Source: Cubamyces lactineus (Eukaryota > Basidiomycota > Agaricomycetes > Polyporales > Polyporaceae). Taken from it: a stretch of 64,000 nt of DNA. Below the pieces are notes generated by a model that made no database searches, was not told the origin of the DNA, and saw nothing but the letters and a program-made list of their open reading frames with translations. Below, one piece after another: positions 43,533 to 58,300 of this stretch. Numbering within the stretch: position 1 is the stretch's first letter; the number at the start of each line of letters is the position of its first letter. Location: NCBI GenBank assembly GCA_022376465.1, contig JACDTU010000011.1, positions 1,178,001 through 1,242,000 of the forward strand, written 5' to 3'. The position numbers and the translations under genes are program-made.

Positions 43533-46500
43533 ATGGCTATGGGGATGCCGAAGCCCGCGTGGCTAACGGACGAGCTGGCAGATGTCGAGGAATGGGTCGA
43601 CTGGCAGGACGAGGAACACTCGGTCGACTCTGTCCATTCGGGTTCTGATCTCTCTCTTACACAACCACTCGGCTCAGTTCTTGTGCGCAACAATGACCTC
43701 TACTCTACATCCGACGCATCCAAGTCGGACGATTCTGCCGGTACATTCATCATTCGCGAGGAGATGCCCCATGCCCCCCTCTTGCCCAAGACACCCGGTC
43801 GCAGCAAGAAACCCATCGTAAAGGACTTTTTTAGCCCCCTTGCTCTCGAAAAGATGTTTGAACCACCGTCGCCTCCTCACCCCTCGTCATCTCTGCCTCC
43901 TCCTTCGCTCCGAGCCACTGCTGCTCCTGCCATTCCTTCACGGCTATCTCAGGTCCACGTACCGCCATCAGAGCACTCACGCGATGAAGACTGCGAAGCA
44001 TCCCTTCCTCATTCGGTGGGAAGCGTGCAGTTCAACGACGGTGTACAGGCCGAAGGCGCGCAGAGTCAATTCACGTTCACCGTACCCCGCCCCAGTCCCT
44101 TCAATCCCGCAGGGCCAGTGCCTGACGCACAGAGCACTCCGGGGCCAAGCATCGCCACTCGACTCTTGAATCCACCTCCCACCGACCCTCGCCTGCGACT
44201 CTTCCAATTCCAGTACGATACCTTCACGCGCGATCATCTCTCTGCCATGGTTGACTCCATTGCGGTAAACACGCCCTCTGGAGAAGGTGGTGCTTGTACC
44301 CAAGAATCGCAACAGTCCTCACCCTCCGTTCTATCACCTGTCCAAGAGACCAGCTTCTCTCGCCTCCGTAGCGCCAAACGCATCAAGTTGAGCCCTGCGA
44401 GCGACTTCAGCGGCGAGAAGGGTGACGGTGCCGCCATCATCATGCGTCCGATGTCGCGTAAGGACTACGTAGGAGAGTCCAAAAACCTCATGGAACAAAT
44501 CCGCAAGGCACGAGATTTCTCGACTGTGTCGACCGTTGCCACGGCCCGTTCGCCTGCCGCGGATAGGGAACAATCACCTCCATCGCCAGAGGATTCTCCA
44601 CAAGAACAACAACCTCCGCTACGTATGTTCCTTCTGACCTTGCTCGGACCCCAACGCTCACATCACTGTAGGACGGCCCTCATTCCTTACTGTCCCAGAG
44701 GATGGATCGGGCAGAGGCCCTTCTCCCACTGGCACCGTCTCTTCCGGCAAGCAGTCAGCCTACTCATCTCTTGGTTATCGTCAACAAGCGGCGAGCCTTA
44801 TGGCTCAAATTCGTAACGATATGAAGGGGTCTAAGCGCCTCTTCTCAGGGGACACAGAAGCCTCGCATGTACGCACCGATGATGCGTCTGAGAGCTCAGC
44901 CATTTCGGCCGACGCCACAGTCCCATCCTTGCGGTCCCGTGGCGGAGAGATTGCCATTCAAAGCCGGCCTCGACAGCTATCAAGCTCACAAGCACAGATG
45001 CGACGAGCCTCGGTTGCAACAAACCGCGTATCCAGCGTGTCTCGTGGCAAGCAAAGGGAGAGGGTTTTCTCGAGTCCCCGCGAATCGCCTCGTCGCAGTC
45101 ATCCCACTGACCTCCCCGACGCGGGGACAAAGGATCTTTCAGAGAATTTCACGAGGATGTCGCTGGAATCCTCGGAAATGCTAGGTCAATTTCCTGCTCC
45201 CCCAGTACGACTTGTCTCAGCGTCGACGTCGACTGCCGCTCCTTCGCCCGTGAAGCCTAGCCCTGGTCTTCTTGCGCCACCTTCGACGACCATCCCCGCG
45301 TATCCATCGTCCTCCCTCCGTGCCGGACGAAACGCTGACCTCACGCGTTTCGTATCTTCGAGTACCGCATCTGGTACAACAGTGACAGCAGGGAGTGCAG
45401 AGTCATTTGTCAAACATCCTGGGCCTAAACAGATCGTTCATATCACGCCCGAAGATGTTCCTCCGCTACCTGACCGCGTAGGCAAGATGGTCTTCGACCG
45501 TGTGATGATGCGCTGGGTCAAGGCGACGGCGCTCGCTACCGCAGGCATTGCCGAAGTCGAGGACCCCGTTACTCATGATCAGGACGGAAGCAACGATAGC
45601 GAGGACCCATTCCGCGATATTGAGAGCTTGCGAGAGGAGGACTCTGGCGTACAGGACGTCCCAGGCGGCTACGATGGTCATCATGAAGACGATTCATTTT
45701 TGGAGAGCGATATGGAGACGGAAAAGAGTCGTGTTATCGTCGACATGGCAGAGTCAGAAGGTGAAGATGCCGAGGAAGCTGAGCTCACGTCGTTCTCGAC
45801 TGACGGTCCCTCCCACGACTACATCCATGGTGATCCTGCGGAGGCCCAAGAGCCGATCGATGATGTGTCGGGTTATACTGACGACACGATCCCTGAGGAC
45901 GGGGACGACTCAGACGCTATGATGCCTACTGCCACGCTCGACTTACCACTGGATGGCGCGGCGAAAATTGAACATGATGAACGCACTGCGGAGCCCGCCT
46001 TTGACGACACTCCCCCTCAAATGCTTGCACCTACCAGTTCTCGACCGCCTCATCCTGTATCCGTAGCAACGACTCCCAACCCGCCTAGTCGCTCAGTCAG
46101 TGAGCTCATGCCAACACCCGCCCCACGCTCAGCGATGAAGAGCTCAAGCATCACTCCCGTGTCTGCTCTGAAGGACCCAAGCCGTAGTCGCCTTTATACT
46201 CCAGCGAACAAGATCGGGCATCGTCGTTCAGTTAGCTTCTCAGACGGCAAGCACGACGGGCCCATTGCTGGGATCGGCCGTAATATACCGACGCCAGACG
46301 AGGCTGCAAGTGGTGAAGACGATAGTCCATTAGCGTCGGGGTCAAGAGTAGGCGACAAGAGCAGTGCAGTACTCGTCACGTCGGCGAGATCCAGGCGGAT
46401 TGCGAATATACTGGATAACTTGGAGAATAGCGGTAAGCACTGGGCGTTGTACAGACACCTTCATGCTAATTCTTACATTTGCCCACTAGATCTCGAGGCC

Positions 46501-49352
46501 TCCCCGTCCAAAGCGAGCACCCACTCAAGGCCGCCCACTGAGGAGCTGCAGCCCATGCAACCACGGTGGCCGACCAGCGACCCGGTGGCGGCCAACGCGT
46601 CGAATGTCCGTCGGGTACCCTCCCGAACGCCGACGACACCTCGGGGTATGAGTGGGAATGCAACATTCCTGACCGAATGCAGCTTTGGAGTAGCGCACGA
46701 CCGTTTAGTCCAGGTGATCACAGATGTGCAGCCATTCGAACCGTACTGGGAGGAGCTGAGCTCGATCGACCTCTCTCGTCGCAACCTGGATAGTACCGCG
46801 CGTCTGAAAGAATTCCTGCCAAAATTGGATTCGTTATCGCTGTGAGTTATCTCGCGCTCATATATCATACTCAACCACGACGTGAAGCACCCTCGAACGC
46901 CGAGGAATCTTCTGGGGTGCGTTCTCGTGGCAAAGTGGCATGGGAGGAAGTGATAGGACAGATGGCCCATTTCCGACGATGGCTCGAACCTGCATGAGAC
47001 AGGTCTATTTCTTGGATTCTACTCACTGAATATGACCCCTCTATAGGAATTTCAATCAACTCGCTTGGCTTAGTGGAATCCCCGGCGGCGTACGGACACT
47101 ATCCGTCGCCTCCAACTTGTATGTGCAGATGACTACAACCGCTATATCGAATTCTGATTGTATGGTTCCTCTGCTTTGCTAAAGTCTCACAGGAATCACG
47201 TCTTTCAGCCATCTGCTGAACCTGGAGAACCTAGATATTAGCCGCAATCAAATCGACTCCCTCAGACGTGAGTATATTTGCATCTTGAGTGACATCGTCT
47301 CAAAGGCATCGGCACCCCCAGAGCTGGAATGTTTGCGGCATTTGCGAGAACTTCGTGCGGATGGCAATCGGATCGACAGTGTCGATGGTTTGCAGAAGAT
47401 GGACGGGCTGATCAAACTCAGCCTGCAGGGAAATGCTCTTCGGGAGGTTGACCTACATGGTTACAAGTGGTGCGTCAACGCTCCTCATTCTCGTGATCTA
47501 AGAGGTCGATGTATGGGTACTACGAGCTTGCGCCCAAACATCCATCACGTCTGATTGTGGTGACGATTGCACTGATGCACATCTCCGTAGGACACGGCTG
47601 GAGATGCTCAATTTGAGCCAAAACCGGATAAGTAGCGTTGCAGGCTTGGGAGCAGTACCGTCACTCGTCGTGCTGAATCTTGGTGAGTGCATTCAGCGCA
47701 GGCCTTCTTCTCATCGATGCTCCGGCAACGTCACCCCTCGCATCAATGAGTATCGCTTGCGGAGTATAGGTGACAGGTATTATTGCACATGACAGATGCT
47801 GATACTATATTGGGCAATTATTAGATAGCAATTCGTTAGGAGAGCTTAGCCCCGAAGTGCCCATGCTCCGGCTTCGGATCCTGCGGGTAAGCAGCAATCG
47901 ATTGCAGAATTTGAATGCCGCACCTTTCCCCAACCTACGTACGCTCTACGCGGACAACAACTCTCTTGGAGCGATCGCCAAAGCTTACCGGCTCACCAAA
48001 CTCGAGAACTTGAGCCTCCGCAATCAGAACGGGCGTGGTGGGCTGTGAGTATACCCGGTACCTCAAGCTATACTTGCAGACGTCGCTGACTCGGCACTCT
48101 TGCGCCATACAGGACGCTCTCAATGAGAGATGTACGAGATGTGAAGCGCCTGTACCTGTCTGGTGAGTATCTACCGTCATCGTGTGCCTTTCCTGCCGTG
48201 TGCGCATACGGCGGCAGCTGACCAATCCATCCTTGTCTGACGGCGCGTTACTTCTATTCACAGGCAACCCTCTCAAGCCTGGGTTCTTGAGCGAGCCTTG
48301 CTACAACCTGGTCTACCTAGAGCTAGCCGCATGCCGGCTGATTCAACTCCCTCCCGAGTTCGCGCGGATGGTGCCCAACGTGCGGGTATTGAACCTGAAT
48401 TACAACTTCCTCGAGGACCCAAGTCCACTCCGAGGCCTAACCCGCCTCCGCAAGCTGACGATCATCGGTTCGCGAATCAAGGGAGCGAAACAGCTCATCG
48501 GCGTTCTCCGCGGTATGACCGACATGGAAATGATTGATTTCAGGCGAGTATCTTCCTCTTCTGGTAGCCTACGCACGGCCCGTGGCAGGAATCGACTCCC
48601 GCGGAGGCAAGGTCGCGAGATGTGGCATGGCGCTCTATGGAGAGTCGCGGTATCATCCACGTGAACGTGCGCGTGAGCTGGCATTCGCGTCTTCCATATT
48701 TGCATCTTCTTCCCAGCAGCGAAAGCTGATCCCTAATTCTATGTCTAGGATGAACCCTTGTACACTGGGATGGTATCTCCCTTTGCTCGTCAAAGACCTA
48801 CCTGGTGCCCTCCAGCCCTCAGACGGCGAGCGTGCTACCGAGTCCCCTGCCGCCGTTGCGCCCGCTCCACACGAGCCTGGACACGTCCCTCGCAGATCAC
48901 AAGGAGCGGAACAGGCCCCGCATCAACAAGCCCCGACGTCCGACGCTTCCTCCGCGCCACACGGACGCTCCTCGTCCTCCACCGGCTCTGCCGTGACATC
49001 TCCAGGAGAAGGCACACCGGTGGACGTAGCGCCCGAGCCAAACCTCGCTCTCGACCGTCCACGCGAGCGCACCCGACAGGACCTGGCCTGGCGCGAGCTC
49101 GACGCCAAGTTCCGGCGTGACCTCCCAGACGACGCATATGTTGGCCGTCTGGCCTACCGTGGGCTCGTCATGCGCGCGTGCCCGCACATCCGTATGTTGG
49201 ACGGCATCGAGGTCGAGCGGAAGGAACGCGACAAGGCTGAGCGTCTGCTCCGTAGCATATTTGGCGGTGGCAGTTCCGATGTGCACCCGGCCGCGACAGC
49301 GCCTGGCGCGAGGGCGACGGGAGGGTCCGCAGCAAGCGTCGAACAAAGCTAG
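43533..49352 (+). CDS. Cdc11/Nud1-like leucine-rich-repeat scaffold, 11 exons
   Basis: Predicted 1583 aa. Exons: 43533-44622, 44672-46432, 46490-46841, 47047-47118, 47185-47267, 47322-47469, 47591-47682, 47825-48044, 48113-48162, 48264-48543, 48749-49352; all phases agree. An in-frame TAG at 43491 makes the ATG at 43533 the first possible start. The first ~1030 residues are low-complexity, Ser/Pro-rich and acidic, opening with PKPAWLTDELADVEEWVDW. From about residue 1045 come 22-residue LRRs (LSVASN..., LDISRNQIDSL, LNLSQNRISSV, LRVSSNRLQNL, LNLNYNFLED), then the cap RMNPCTLGWYLP and a C-terminal LDGIEVERKERDKAERLL. This layout fits Nud1/Cdc11, the spindle-pole-body scaffold for the mitotic-exit/septation network. 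The last intron starts with GC, not GT. Confidence 0.88.
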
Positions 49353-52300
49353 CTTGTCCGCACCGCTCCATCTAGCGCAACAATGCCCAGGCGCGATGGT
49401 GCCCCCTGCTCCTCCAGGGCCAGCTTCGTTTGTACATGGGCAATCCTTGGACCGAAAGAGGGGTCAGCGGGCCCTTTGGCGCCTCGAGCTACGCCTTGTG
49501 TAGTCCCTCTGACTCTCTCTCTTGGAACCTGTTCTGTCCATACACCGCTTCCGCTCGAGCAGCGTGCCGCTGCTGAGCAGTGCACAGGAGTCAGGATGTG
49601 TTTCAGCAGTCAGCCGTCCAGACCCAGGAACAAGAAAGTACAATGTTTCAAAACTAATTCTCGCGCTCTGACTTTTCTTCCCTCGGCGATGTCCCCAATG
49701 GTATACACAATTTTGCCAGTATGTATGTACACTACTATATCTACGCCTCCCCTCCCTCCCATTTATTTTTCCCTGCCTCGTTTGCCGCTCGCCTTGTCGC
49801 TGATCCTCGTCTCCGCCGTCACAAGCTATCTATCGGACAAAGTACTTCCACACATCTTCGTCTTGCGCTCTCGATTTGTGCCGCCTGTTTAGTGAACTCT
49901 CCGTTGCAATCTATCGCTGTCCATGCTTTCTCAACACTGAACTCCTGCCACAAGCGCTGAACGGAAGGAACTCCATCGCGAACACGCCCGAATTGGGGAA
50001 GGAAAATGGCGGTTGCATACCGGCGACTCTATGCTGTCTTCGGCCGCTGTTCCAACGGTTTCTTGTACGCCAGACTGGCTTGCTTGTCGGTCCCGCCGCG
50101 GAATCGCTCGAAGCAATGCGGTATATATGACCACATAAGCAACAAGGCCTACCAGCGCCTCCCCGCGCGCCCGAAGAAGACATATTTCGGCGGCACCGCA
50201 TGCAACTGTTCGCTGTGCAAGACGCGCACGGGGGAACAGAAGACGTGCGAACGATCCGCGCCCCCGCGATGCAGTAGCCTGGCTTAGGTCTTTGCGAGGG
50301 CAATGGCGACGGTGGCGGCGGCGGTGGAGGTACAATGTCAGCGCATCGGCTTGCATCCGAGCTGGAGGGTCAGACGAAAGCGCGAAATGATCGCATGACG
50401 ATTGCTTGCTTGCTTGTGCATTTTCCGGTGTACGACAGTCATGCTGCAGCGGTATTCTAGGGGCGGCAGCAAGTGCTAGATGAATGGAAGAGGACGACGG
50501 ACGGGCGGGAGCGGTGACAATTGGATCGTCGACTGGGACCGTCGCCGTCACGGTAGCTGCGGAGGCGAGGAGGCCCTGGAGTAGAAGCCGGTCCTGTTCT
50601 GTACCGCCCAAAGAGCGTGTGGTAGGCGTGCCGTATGTTCCACGAGTCTCGCGTGCGCAGCGAACAGCGATGTCCGTGCATGGCAGCGACGCCCACCGGG
50701 AGATCCGTTCGGTTCGCGCGACGGCTCAGGATAGGATAGCTCAGGAGAACAGAATCGTAGCGGTACGGAACGGCGGATATTCCTCCGGCTCTAGGCGTTG
50801 TACGGCACCCACCGTCCGACGAAGATGAAGCTTCAAGGATTGTCGTGGCGCGACGAGGGAAACCTGAGTCAACGAATGACATGACGTTGGAAAGGCTGTG
50901 CTCAAGGAGTGCTCACTCGGTGTACGACGTGCATGTCGCTGGGATGCCTGTTTCCTGCGGCCGAGCGCTGGGTTGACGTCGAGGGCTCGAACCGGGGCCC
51001 AGGCCCTGGCGCCCGGCGACCACGATTATCGACTAAGACGGCGAAGGGGTAGTAGAGTGGTGGGCTAGTCGAGGGCGTTCGCTCGATTGTTCGGCTTACA
51101 GACCGGTGTTTAAACCCCCATTGGACGGGCTGCCCACGGTGACGGGAGTCCGCTGCGGGAGTTGCGTATGGCTGGCTGCGGGGGCTACTATACAAGCGTT
51201 TGACGTCCCACAGTGACCGCAGTGAAGAGGGACGGGGAAGGTGTGATGAGGAAGGAGACGCTGCGTGCAGTCGGTAGACGGCCAGGGCTAGCGATCGGTC
51301 AGACTCTGAGCAGCGCTGCTGTGGACGAGCGGCGGCGAGGGCGTGAGAAAGAGGGGAGAGGATGAAACATGAAGAAAGAGAGTTCGAGTGGGTATAGGCC
51401 ATGTTATCATCTTACTTTGTCCGCAAGCACTCGGCGGAAGAAGCGTTGGCATCTTCTGTCCTGTGCTTCAAAGCCAGCGTCGTCGCATGTGTGCACTGTC
51501 CGGATGAGCTAATCGCGGACCAGACGTTTCTCATGGGCTGCGTCTGAGCTATGACGTCCTCCTGGTGACGGCAGAGCTAGAAGGCGCAGCTATGGATCTG
51601 TATATACAATGTATGTGTGAGCCCACGACGAGAGCGGAAGTGATCGGGACGAACCGCCCATCGCCCGCTCAACCAGCGTCGGCCAACAGCGCTGGCCAGG
51701 GACGGGGAATGGAACGTGATATTCTGCAAGTGCGTTCGAGGAAACCGTCGAGCCCTCGAGTGGCAAGGAGGCGGCGTAGGGATAGTGGGTTTGCCACCAT
51801 GCGGGTTGTACCGCAAAATGTCCACCTCCGAATGACGCATCTCGGCCCCCTCGGCCACTCAGCTGCCATCTGCCGCACTCTCGTATGGCCAGTACTGCGG
51901 ATTCAAAGACTGTTCGTACTCACGTAGGCATTGACTGCGAGTTCAGAGCTTTGGCTATATGCGTGCATATCGCGGTCGAATTTGACTTTGGCATTAGGAT
52001 GAGTTCCCGAGAGGGATTAGACCGCGGTCGCCGAAGACCACGCATCGTTCTCCGCGTGAACATCAGGATGGGACGGTGCAAGGACCGATGAGCATCTGTC
52101 TGCCAAGTTGTGACCCTGGACTGACCACAGCAGACGTTTCATGAAGTTAGAGGCGGGACAGAACGCGGCGGCGAACGAGGCGTAGAGAACTGGAAGGAAT
52201 CTAACAAGGCTTTAGGGCACCGTCGTTGTCTAGAGTGAATGCCGGGATGAATGAAGCTATGAAAAACAAGGTTGGATGAACGAGCAGACAGTGTGCAGCA

Positions 52301-55300
52301 GAGACAGGACACCATCCGCCCCCTCATACCAACGTCCGCCACCGGCCTCGAGCACGCTGGGCTGCGTGGGCGGCTGTCGGTATGTCATTGTTATTTTCCG
52401 TACGCACTGTGCCGAGAGATGCCGAGGCGGAGGGGGCCAGCGAATCTCCAGCAAACCAAAAGCGAAAGTAGCCACTCAATCTGACACGCACACGCCTGGC
52501 AGCTGTGACAGTTTATTGCCAGCACAGGCCGTTTCTAGTCATCCCTTTCCTGGCAATATCATCCGTCACGATCATGACACCGTCCGCGTCATGCATCTCA
52601 CGCGCTTCCAAGCATGACAATGCATGAGAGCAAAGCACTCTCGGAGCTCCACCTTCCACCTTCCATGGACCAACAAGGACAGATTGCATCGCAATCCACA
52701 TCACACCCCCAACTTCCCGGAGCGCACGCCACCCGCTCCCAGAAGCCGTCTTGCCCTCCACGACGGACGCTTTCGCAGACATGGCCACCCGGACGCCGGC
52801 ACGCGACTCGCAGGGCGCACCGGCGCAGCACGGCGGCGGCGCAGGGCACACACAAGCTCAGCGCTGTCAGCGGAAGGCTACACGCCGAGCGCTATCTTTG
52901 TGCGAGATGGAGGGCTGGCCTCAGCCGACGCGATCTTCTTCGGACCGTGGACAGGTGGGAGCGATGATCAATGGTCGTGCGTTGACGTGCCATTGATGAT
53001 CACCACCACGATGGATTCAAGGAATTATAATCCGTTGCCAGAACCAGATCAAGAAGCGCGTTAGCAGACGGCCGACGCGATCTGTGTGAAAAGCAGACGT
53101 CGACTGCATTCGGAAGGACTCCCGCTTCATTCCACCACCTCATCTCATGCATGCGGACTCCGATGAGATGGCGGGGACTGGTTAGGGGCGAGAGGGCGGG
53201 TTATGAAACACCGCGCCCGCCCTGTTTTCCCTTCCTCTTCCCATTCGTGCGCCGCCGCCGCCGACAAAGGAAGCACGGTCTCTTCCGATGCGGCGTGCCC
53301 CATCCAAACGCGAGCCAAAAGGGACACTCACCGATCAAACGCAGCAACGGCGGACAGCATGCAGGTACGATCCTCGCGATGCTCATCCAAACCCGCCCTC
53401 TCTGTCCGTCGTCGCCTATCGCATAGCCCTGGACAACAGACGAGTTCGTGCGTTCGGCTGTGCGCAGTAAGTACATGCCTGCGCAACACAGCACCAGAAC
53501 GAATATTCGCGGCGCTCACCGTCTCGCTCGCCAGTCCAGGACGTCATTCGTCTCGACCACGTCCATACGTTCATGCTGCCGCCCTGCTTCCTGCGCAGTA
53601 ACAAGAACTTATCAGCGCCAGCGCCAACTTGCAGACCCGTACGGCACCCTACGCACGCCGCACGCATGCACCCCGCAAAGCTAGAGTTCGCAAAACCACT
53701 CACCGGGCCAACAAATCACACGCCCATCTCCTTCGCCCAACCATAATCCCTTCCTCAACAGGCCACCGCACCCGGACAGCGCCTGCGTACACACATGCTC
53801 CGGCCAGTCCCTATTCCCCCCTCCCCCTCCCATCACGCTCAGGCTCGCACGCGTCCCAGGCCACTCCCTCCTCCTCTCGTGCCTGCGATACCCACTCCCC
53901 ACCAGGTAATCCGCCGTGGCCATCGCACGCTCCCTCCCCGCGATCCCCCACGTACGTACACGCACACGCCCCCATAATGTAACTCGCACATCCCATCAGC
54001 GCACCACTATCACACATCTTATTCAACGCTTCCTCCGCCCCGAGCGATCCGAGCCTGCCCATACTGTAGGTACTCTATCGTTCCGGCGGACGATCCCTTT
54101 CGCATTGTATGCATTGCATTTCCAATTCATCCCTCGAACTCAATCCGTCCAATGCATCAAACTCACCTGGCAAGAAAACAGTTTTGTTATCCTCTGTCCG
54201 ATGGTTGAGCTCGATAGGGCGTGACGATCATCGCCGCGTGCACCCACGAGAGAGATCTTGCGCGCGTCCTGTTTCCGAAAATTGTCTCGAGTACTCACTC
54301 CGTCGTCGTTCAAACACTCCGAGCATCCCGGCGGCACGTCCGGACCAGATCTCTCCTTCTTCTCGAGTTCTCGAGGCAGCGCTTGCCGCTGTGCCTGCTT
54401 TCGGCTCATCTCATCCTCGTTGTCGTCCACCGACATGCCCTCCATCAGCGTTCCTCGAAGATCCAGGGGCCCACGACGGCGGCCACCGCCTTCGCTCGTG
54501 TTGGACGTTTAACCCTCTCACCTCCTCCTTCTCTCCGCTGCACCCTATCCGGACCTGCTGCAGCCTATACAGCCATTCACGTGAGTCAAGCTCGAATAGC
54601 ATCCATCGCAAAGAAGGCACCCACGCTCCTCTACTTTGCCCCGGCGGGGCACTGCGTGGGAAGAGTGGACCATACCCGTTCTCCAAGCCCGAAAGCCCGA
54701 GTCCGCCGAGTAAGTCTTCTTCCGTCTTGAGCTCCACGCAGGGCCTAGGCACGCCCTCCTCGATGCTCGTTCTGCATACCTCCCCGAGCTCCGAGCTCTG
54801 GACAGGCCTGCGCCACCCTTGTGTACAGTATGCTTCGGCTTGACCGCAGAAGATCCCGAGCAAGAAGGAGCACTAATAGGACAGGGTGGGGCAGAGCGAC
54901 TAGAAAAAACTGACAGAAGAAAGAGGGGCACTGCACCCCGTCTGCATTCGCTCCTAACGGCCGTACCGGCGAGTCTCTTGCCGCCATCTCGGTGGTAGTT
55001 GGAGAGTTGAGATGCGCACCTGTGGCACATGGTCCGTGTCCGGCCTTTGCGGCGGGGCTTCTCCGGCGTTCGTCTCCAGTGCCAGCTACGCCAGCCAGGA
55101 GGTAGAGATAGAGCGATCTAGACTATGTGGCCGTAGACTTCGGGTTCTGCTTCGCATTCAGATGGGCACCATCATCGCCTCTTCCACATGAATCCTGCGC
55201 AAATGCATCAGCACGTTCAGCCCAGATACCAAATGTACATACCCGGCGGCCACTACAACGCGACGCCCGGAGGAAGGCCACGCACCTGATTTGGGCCCAC

Positions 55301-58300
55301 AGATCCACTCGTCCACGTTCATTAACAAGGAAGACCGTTCCAAGCGCGTGCGTCGGCCCATTCTACCATCAGGCGTGCCATTGCACATCGTGCAGGGAGC
55401 GCTGATACGAAATGGAGGAATCAGGAAAGCCAAACCCGAGCGAACCGTCGTGCCACCATCCACCCACCCGCCGCGACGGTGCCCGTTCATAGAGCGGCGG
55501 ATCGCTGCGTCCCTGGTCTTTTCCGGACGACCGCCATATATCACGCGTCGTGATATATTCATGTCCAGATATGCGCAACGGCGAGCAGCTGGGAGGATTC
55601 CAAGGACGAGGATGGGCTATAATCTCGGCGTAACTCGCCTCTGATGCAGCTGGATGCAGGATCAATACAAAGTCGGGGTGGCCGCGGGCGCCTACGCTCG
55701 GCCCCAATACCATCGCTCGGATTTTCGCACGGATACAACATCGAGCTTCTCCAAGCCAAGGTACTTGGAACGCTCCTCGCATGGGCGAGTACAATTAATC
55801 TTCATAAGGCTCCATTGACGGTTTAAGCGGTATAAAGACCGACGTCCGCGTACGAGTTGCAAAGGAGAATGGCGCATCGGAAGCCAGATACCGCGGCATA
55901 TGCGCATGGACGAATGCGAACGCACGACTGCGACCTGGCTTCGGCGGGAACAAGGAGGCCTTTGCAAATATGCGCGCGCACGAGCGTGAAGGCGAATAGT
56001 ACCGTATAGCGTGCGCATGAGGGGCAGTGCTGCCTGGAGAGCGGGGGATTGAATGCTGGTGCGATACCACATCGCGCGTCCACGGTCAGCAATCAATCAG
56101 AGAGAGGAGGACTGTGTCTGATGCACCTGCCTCGGTGCTCACTCAGGAGCTTCATCTCCACAGAGCCGAACTAGGTTCGCGCCTATCTAAGTGCGCATGC
56201 GCCCATGCAGGGGGACGTGGGCGCTGAGCAGCGCGATCGACTCACTCGCGAGCTGCGCTGCAGGACGACGTCCGGCGCACCGCGGACGTCTGGTATCGTC
56301 TCCCGGAACACAGCTAAGCAGGCGTCGGTAGCTAGACGGACGGACGGACGGCGGTGGCATTAGAGCATTGGCATAGTGGTGGTGCTAGGGGCGTCGGAGA
56401 ATAGAGAGATCACCGAGGGACGGCGCTGAGATGGGAGGGGGAGCAACGCAGACAGTCAGGAGCTGTCACGAACAAGAGGCCGAGAGGCCGAAGGAAGAGT
56501 GGAGAAGGAGGAGGGAGATCAGGATCAGAGAGAAAGAGAGAGAGAGAGAGAGCAAAGTCGGAGAGGCGCGGACAGATGCGTAGAGACGTCAACGTCTGTC
56601 CATGTCTGTCCGACGTTCGAAATGGGATGATGTGACAGAGAAGATCGAGGACGTGGGATGGGATGTGCAAGAGAGCTTGATATGCACGATGATATAGCAC
56701 AAACGATGCGCGATGGCACTCGTCGCAATCCCAGTTGCAAGATGCAGGTCGCTACCATGTCAACATCATCGCACATCCCAGACCATGCCGTTCCCCCCAT
56801 ATGCATTGTATGAACCACGGTGCACAGCCATCCGAGCGCCGGGTGTCCGTCCACGTCCAACTCGCCGCCGGGATACATCGTCGCGCAAGCCAGCTGGGCG
56901 ATCGAGTGGCGACGAGTGACATGACGGCGAAGCGTAGAACAGACGGTGGTGGTGGTGCTCAGTGGGTGCCTGCCTTGAGGATGGGCGCGATGGGCGATCT
57001 GCAGCATCGCTCTCCGACACCGCATGGGGCGGGGGAAAATAAGCTGGATAGAACCGGAGCTATGTCGCGCGCGTCGCAACCGGGGGTAGTGGCGGACGAA
57101 CATCACTCAACCTATTCCCCACCGAGGGTCCCCTGCGGGGCCCTGGCGGTGCTGTGCACCGACCGGTATGGGCAGCGCGGGTTGCGAGTTTGAGCACTGC
57201 ACCATTCTACAAAGTTCAGAGCGAGAACGTCGGCGCATCAAGATCAAACGTAAACTTGAACAGAAGCGTCAGGGATGGGTAACCGAGGCAGGTGTACATA
57301 TTCCGTTCCGGTTCGGTTGAGACAAAAGATGAAATCAAGACGGTGGAGAGAGTACGGGGGAGGGGCGTGTGCACATCTCGAGAGAAAGAAGCCGGAGAGG
57401 GGGGCGCGGGAGGAAGGGAGCAGGTGACTGGGATGGAGTATGTAACGATTGGGTGAGCGGAATAACGCGACCGTCGCCTCATCCGGTGAGGACGCACACG
57501 CATGCGAGATCAATGCCGTCGATGAATGGAAGTCGACCGATCTGGGGCAGCCACCGGAGCTCTCATCACACCAGCCCTCCCCTCCTGACGCTCGCTTTCC
57601 TCGAGTAGGGACGGATCGTGGGCAACGTGCCTGACCCAAACGCCAGCTTTCCTCCCACCTCCAGACGCGTTCCACCTCGTCCCAGCGCGCGCGGCGTCCA
57701 GCCATTATGCTTTCCCTCCTGCGCTTCCTCTCCATCCCAGCGTCCCACCCATTCTTCCCACGCACGAGGAGCGCATGCGTCGATGGCAGCGTCGACGGTA
57801 TCCGCGACTTGTTCGAATCACTACCTCGACGATGGGCACGCGGTGGACGTACATGACGAGCTCGAGTGGATGACATCTCTTTGGGCGAAAGAGACCGAGG
57901 GCTGCCCCTGGGCAGATGCTGCTGATCTATTGAGCAATTGGATCCAAACGGATGAGAATCAATGGAATTCTCCCAGGCCGCCGCGGTTTGGCTTTGACTC
58001 TGGCTCATGCTCATGCTCACGCTCTGGCTCTAGCTCTAAGGATGGGAACGAACGAGGGAGGAGGACGAGGTCTATCGGAGACTCGGAGTGCGAAGGCCTC
58101 GAAAGTGTGGTAAGCATCCGAGCGCTAGCAATTAGTCCTTTCCCGGCTACCATCAGTGTCCTGGAAGGTGGGCTTCTTCTGCACCACCCTCCGGTGCAAC
58201 CCGTCCTCCCCTCCGCTCGGTGCAGGAGGCACTGCGCGACCGCTCTCTGTACCGAGCTTGTGGGCTGTAGCAGTGGCGAAGAAGGCGCAAGGTCCTGAAT

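Noticed and set aside
47185..47193. Acceptor at 47192 (CACAG) for the intron after exon 4
   Set aside because: It shifts the frame out of the LRR pattern; AAAG at 47184 keeps the 22-residue repeat spacing.
50902..51402. 166-codon minus-strand ORF and other long ORFs between 49.4 and 59.1 kb
   Set aside because: Low-complexity Ser/Arg/Pro translations typical of GC-rich non-coding DNA; no domains, and competing ORFs on both strands.
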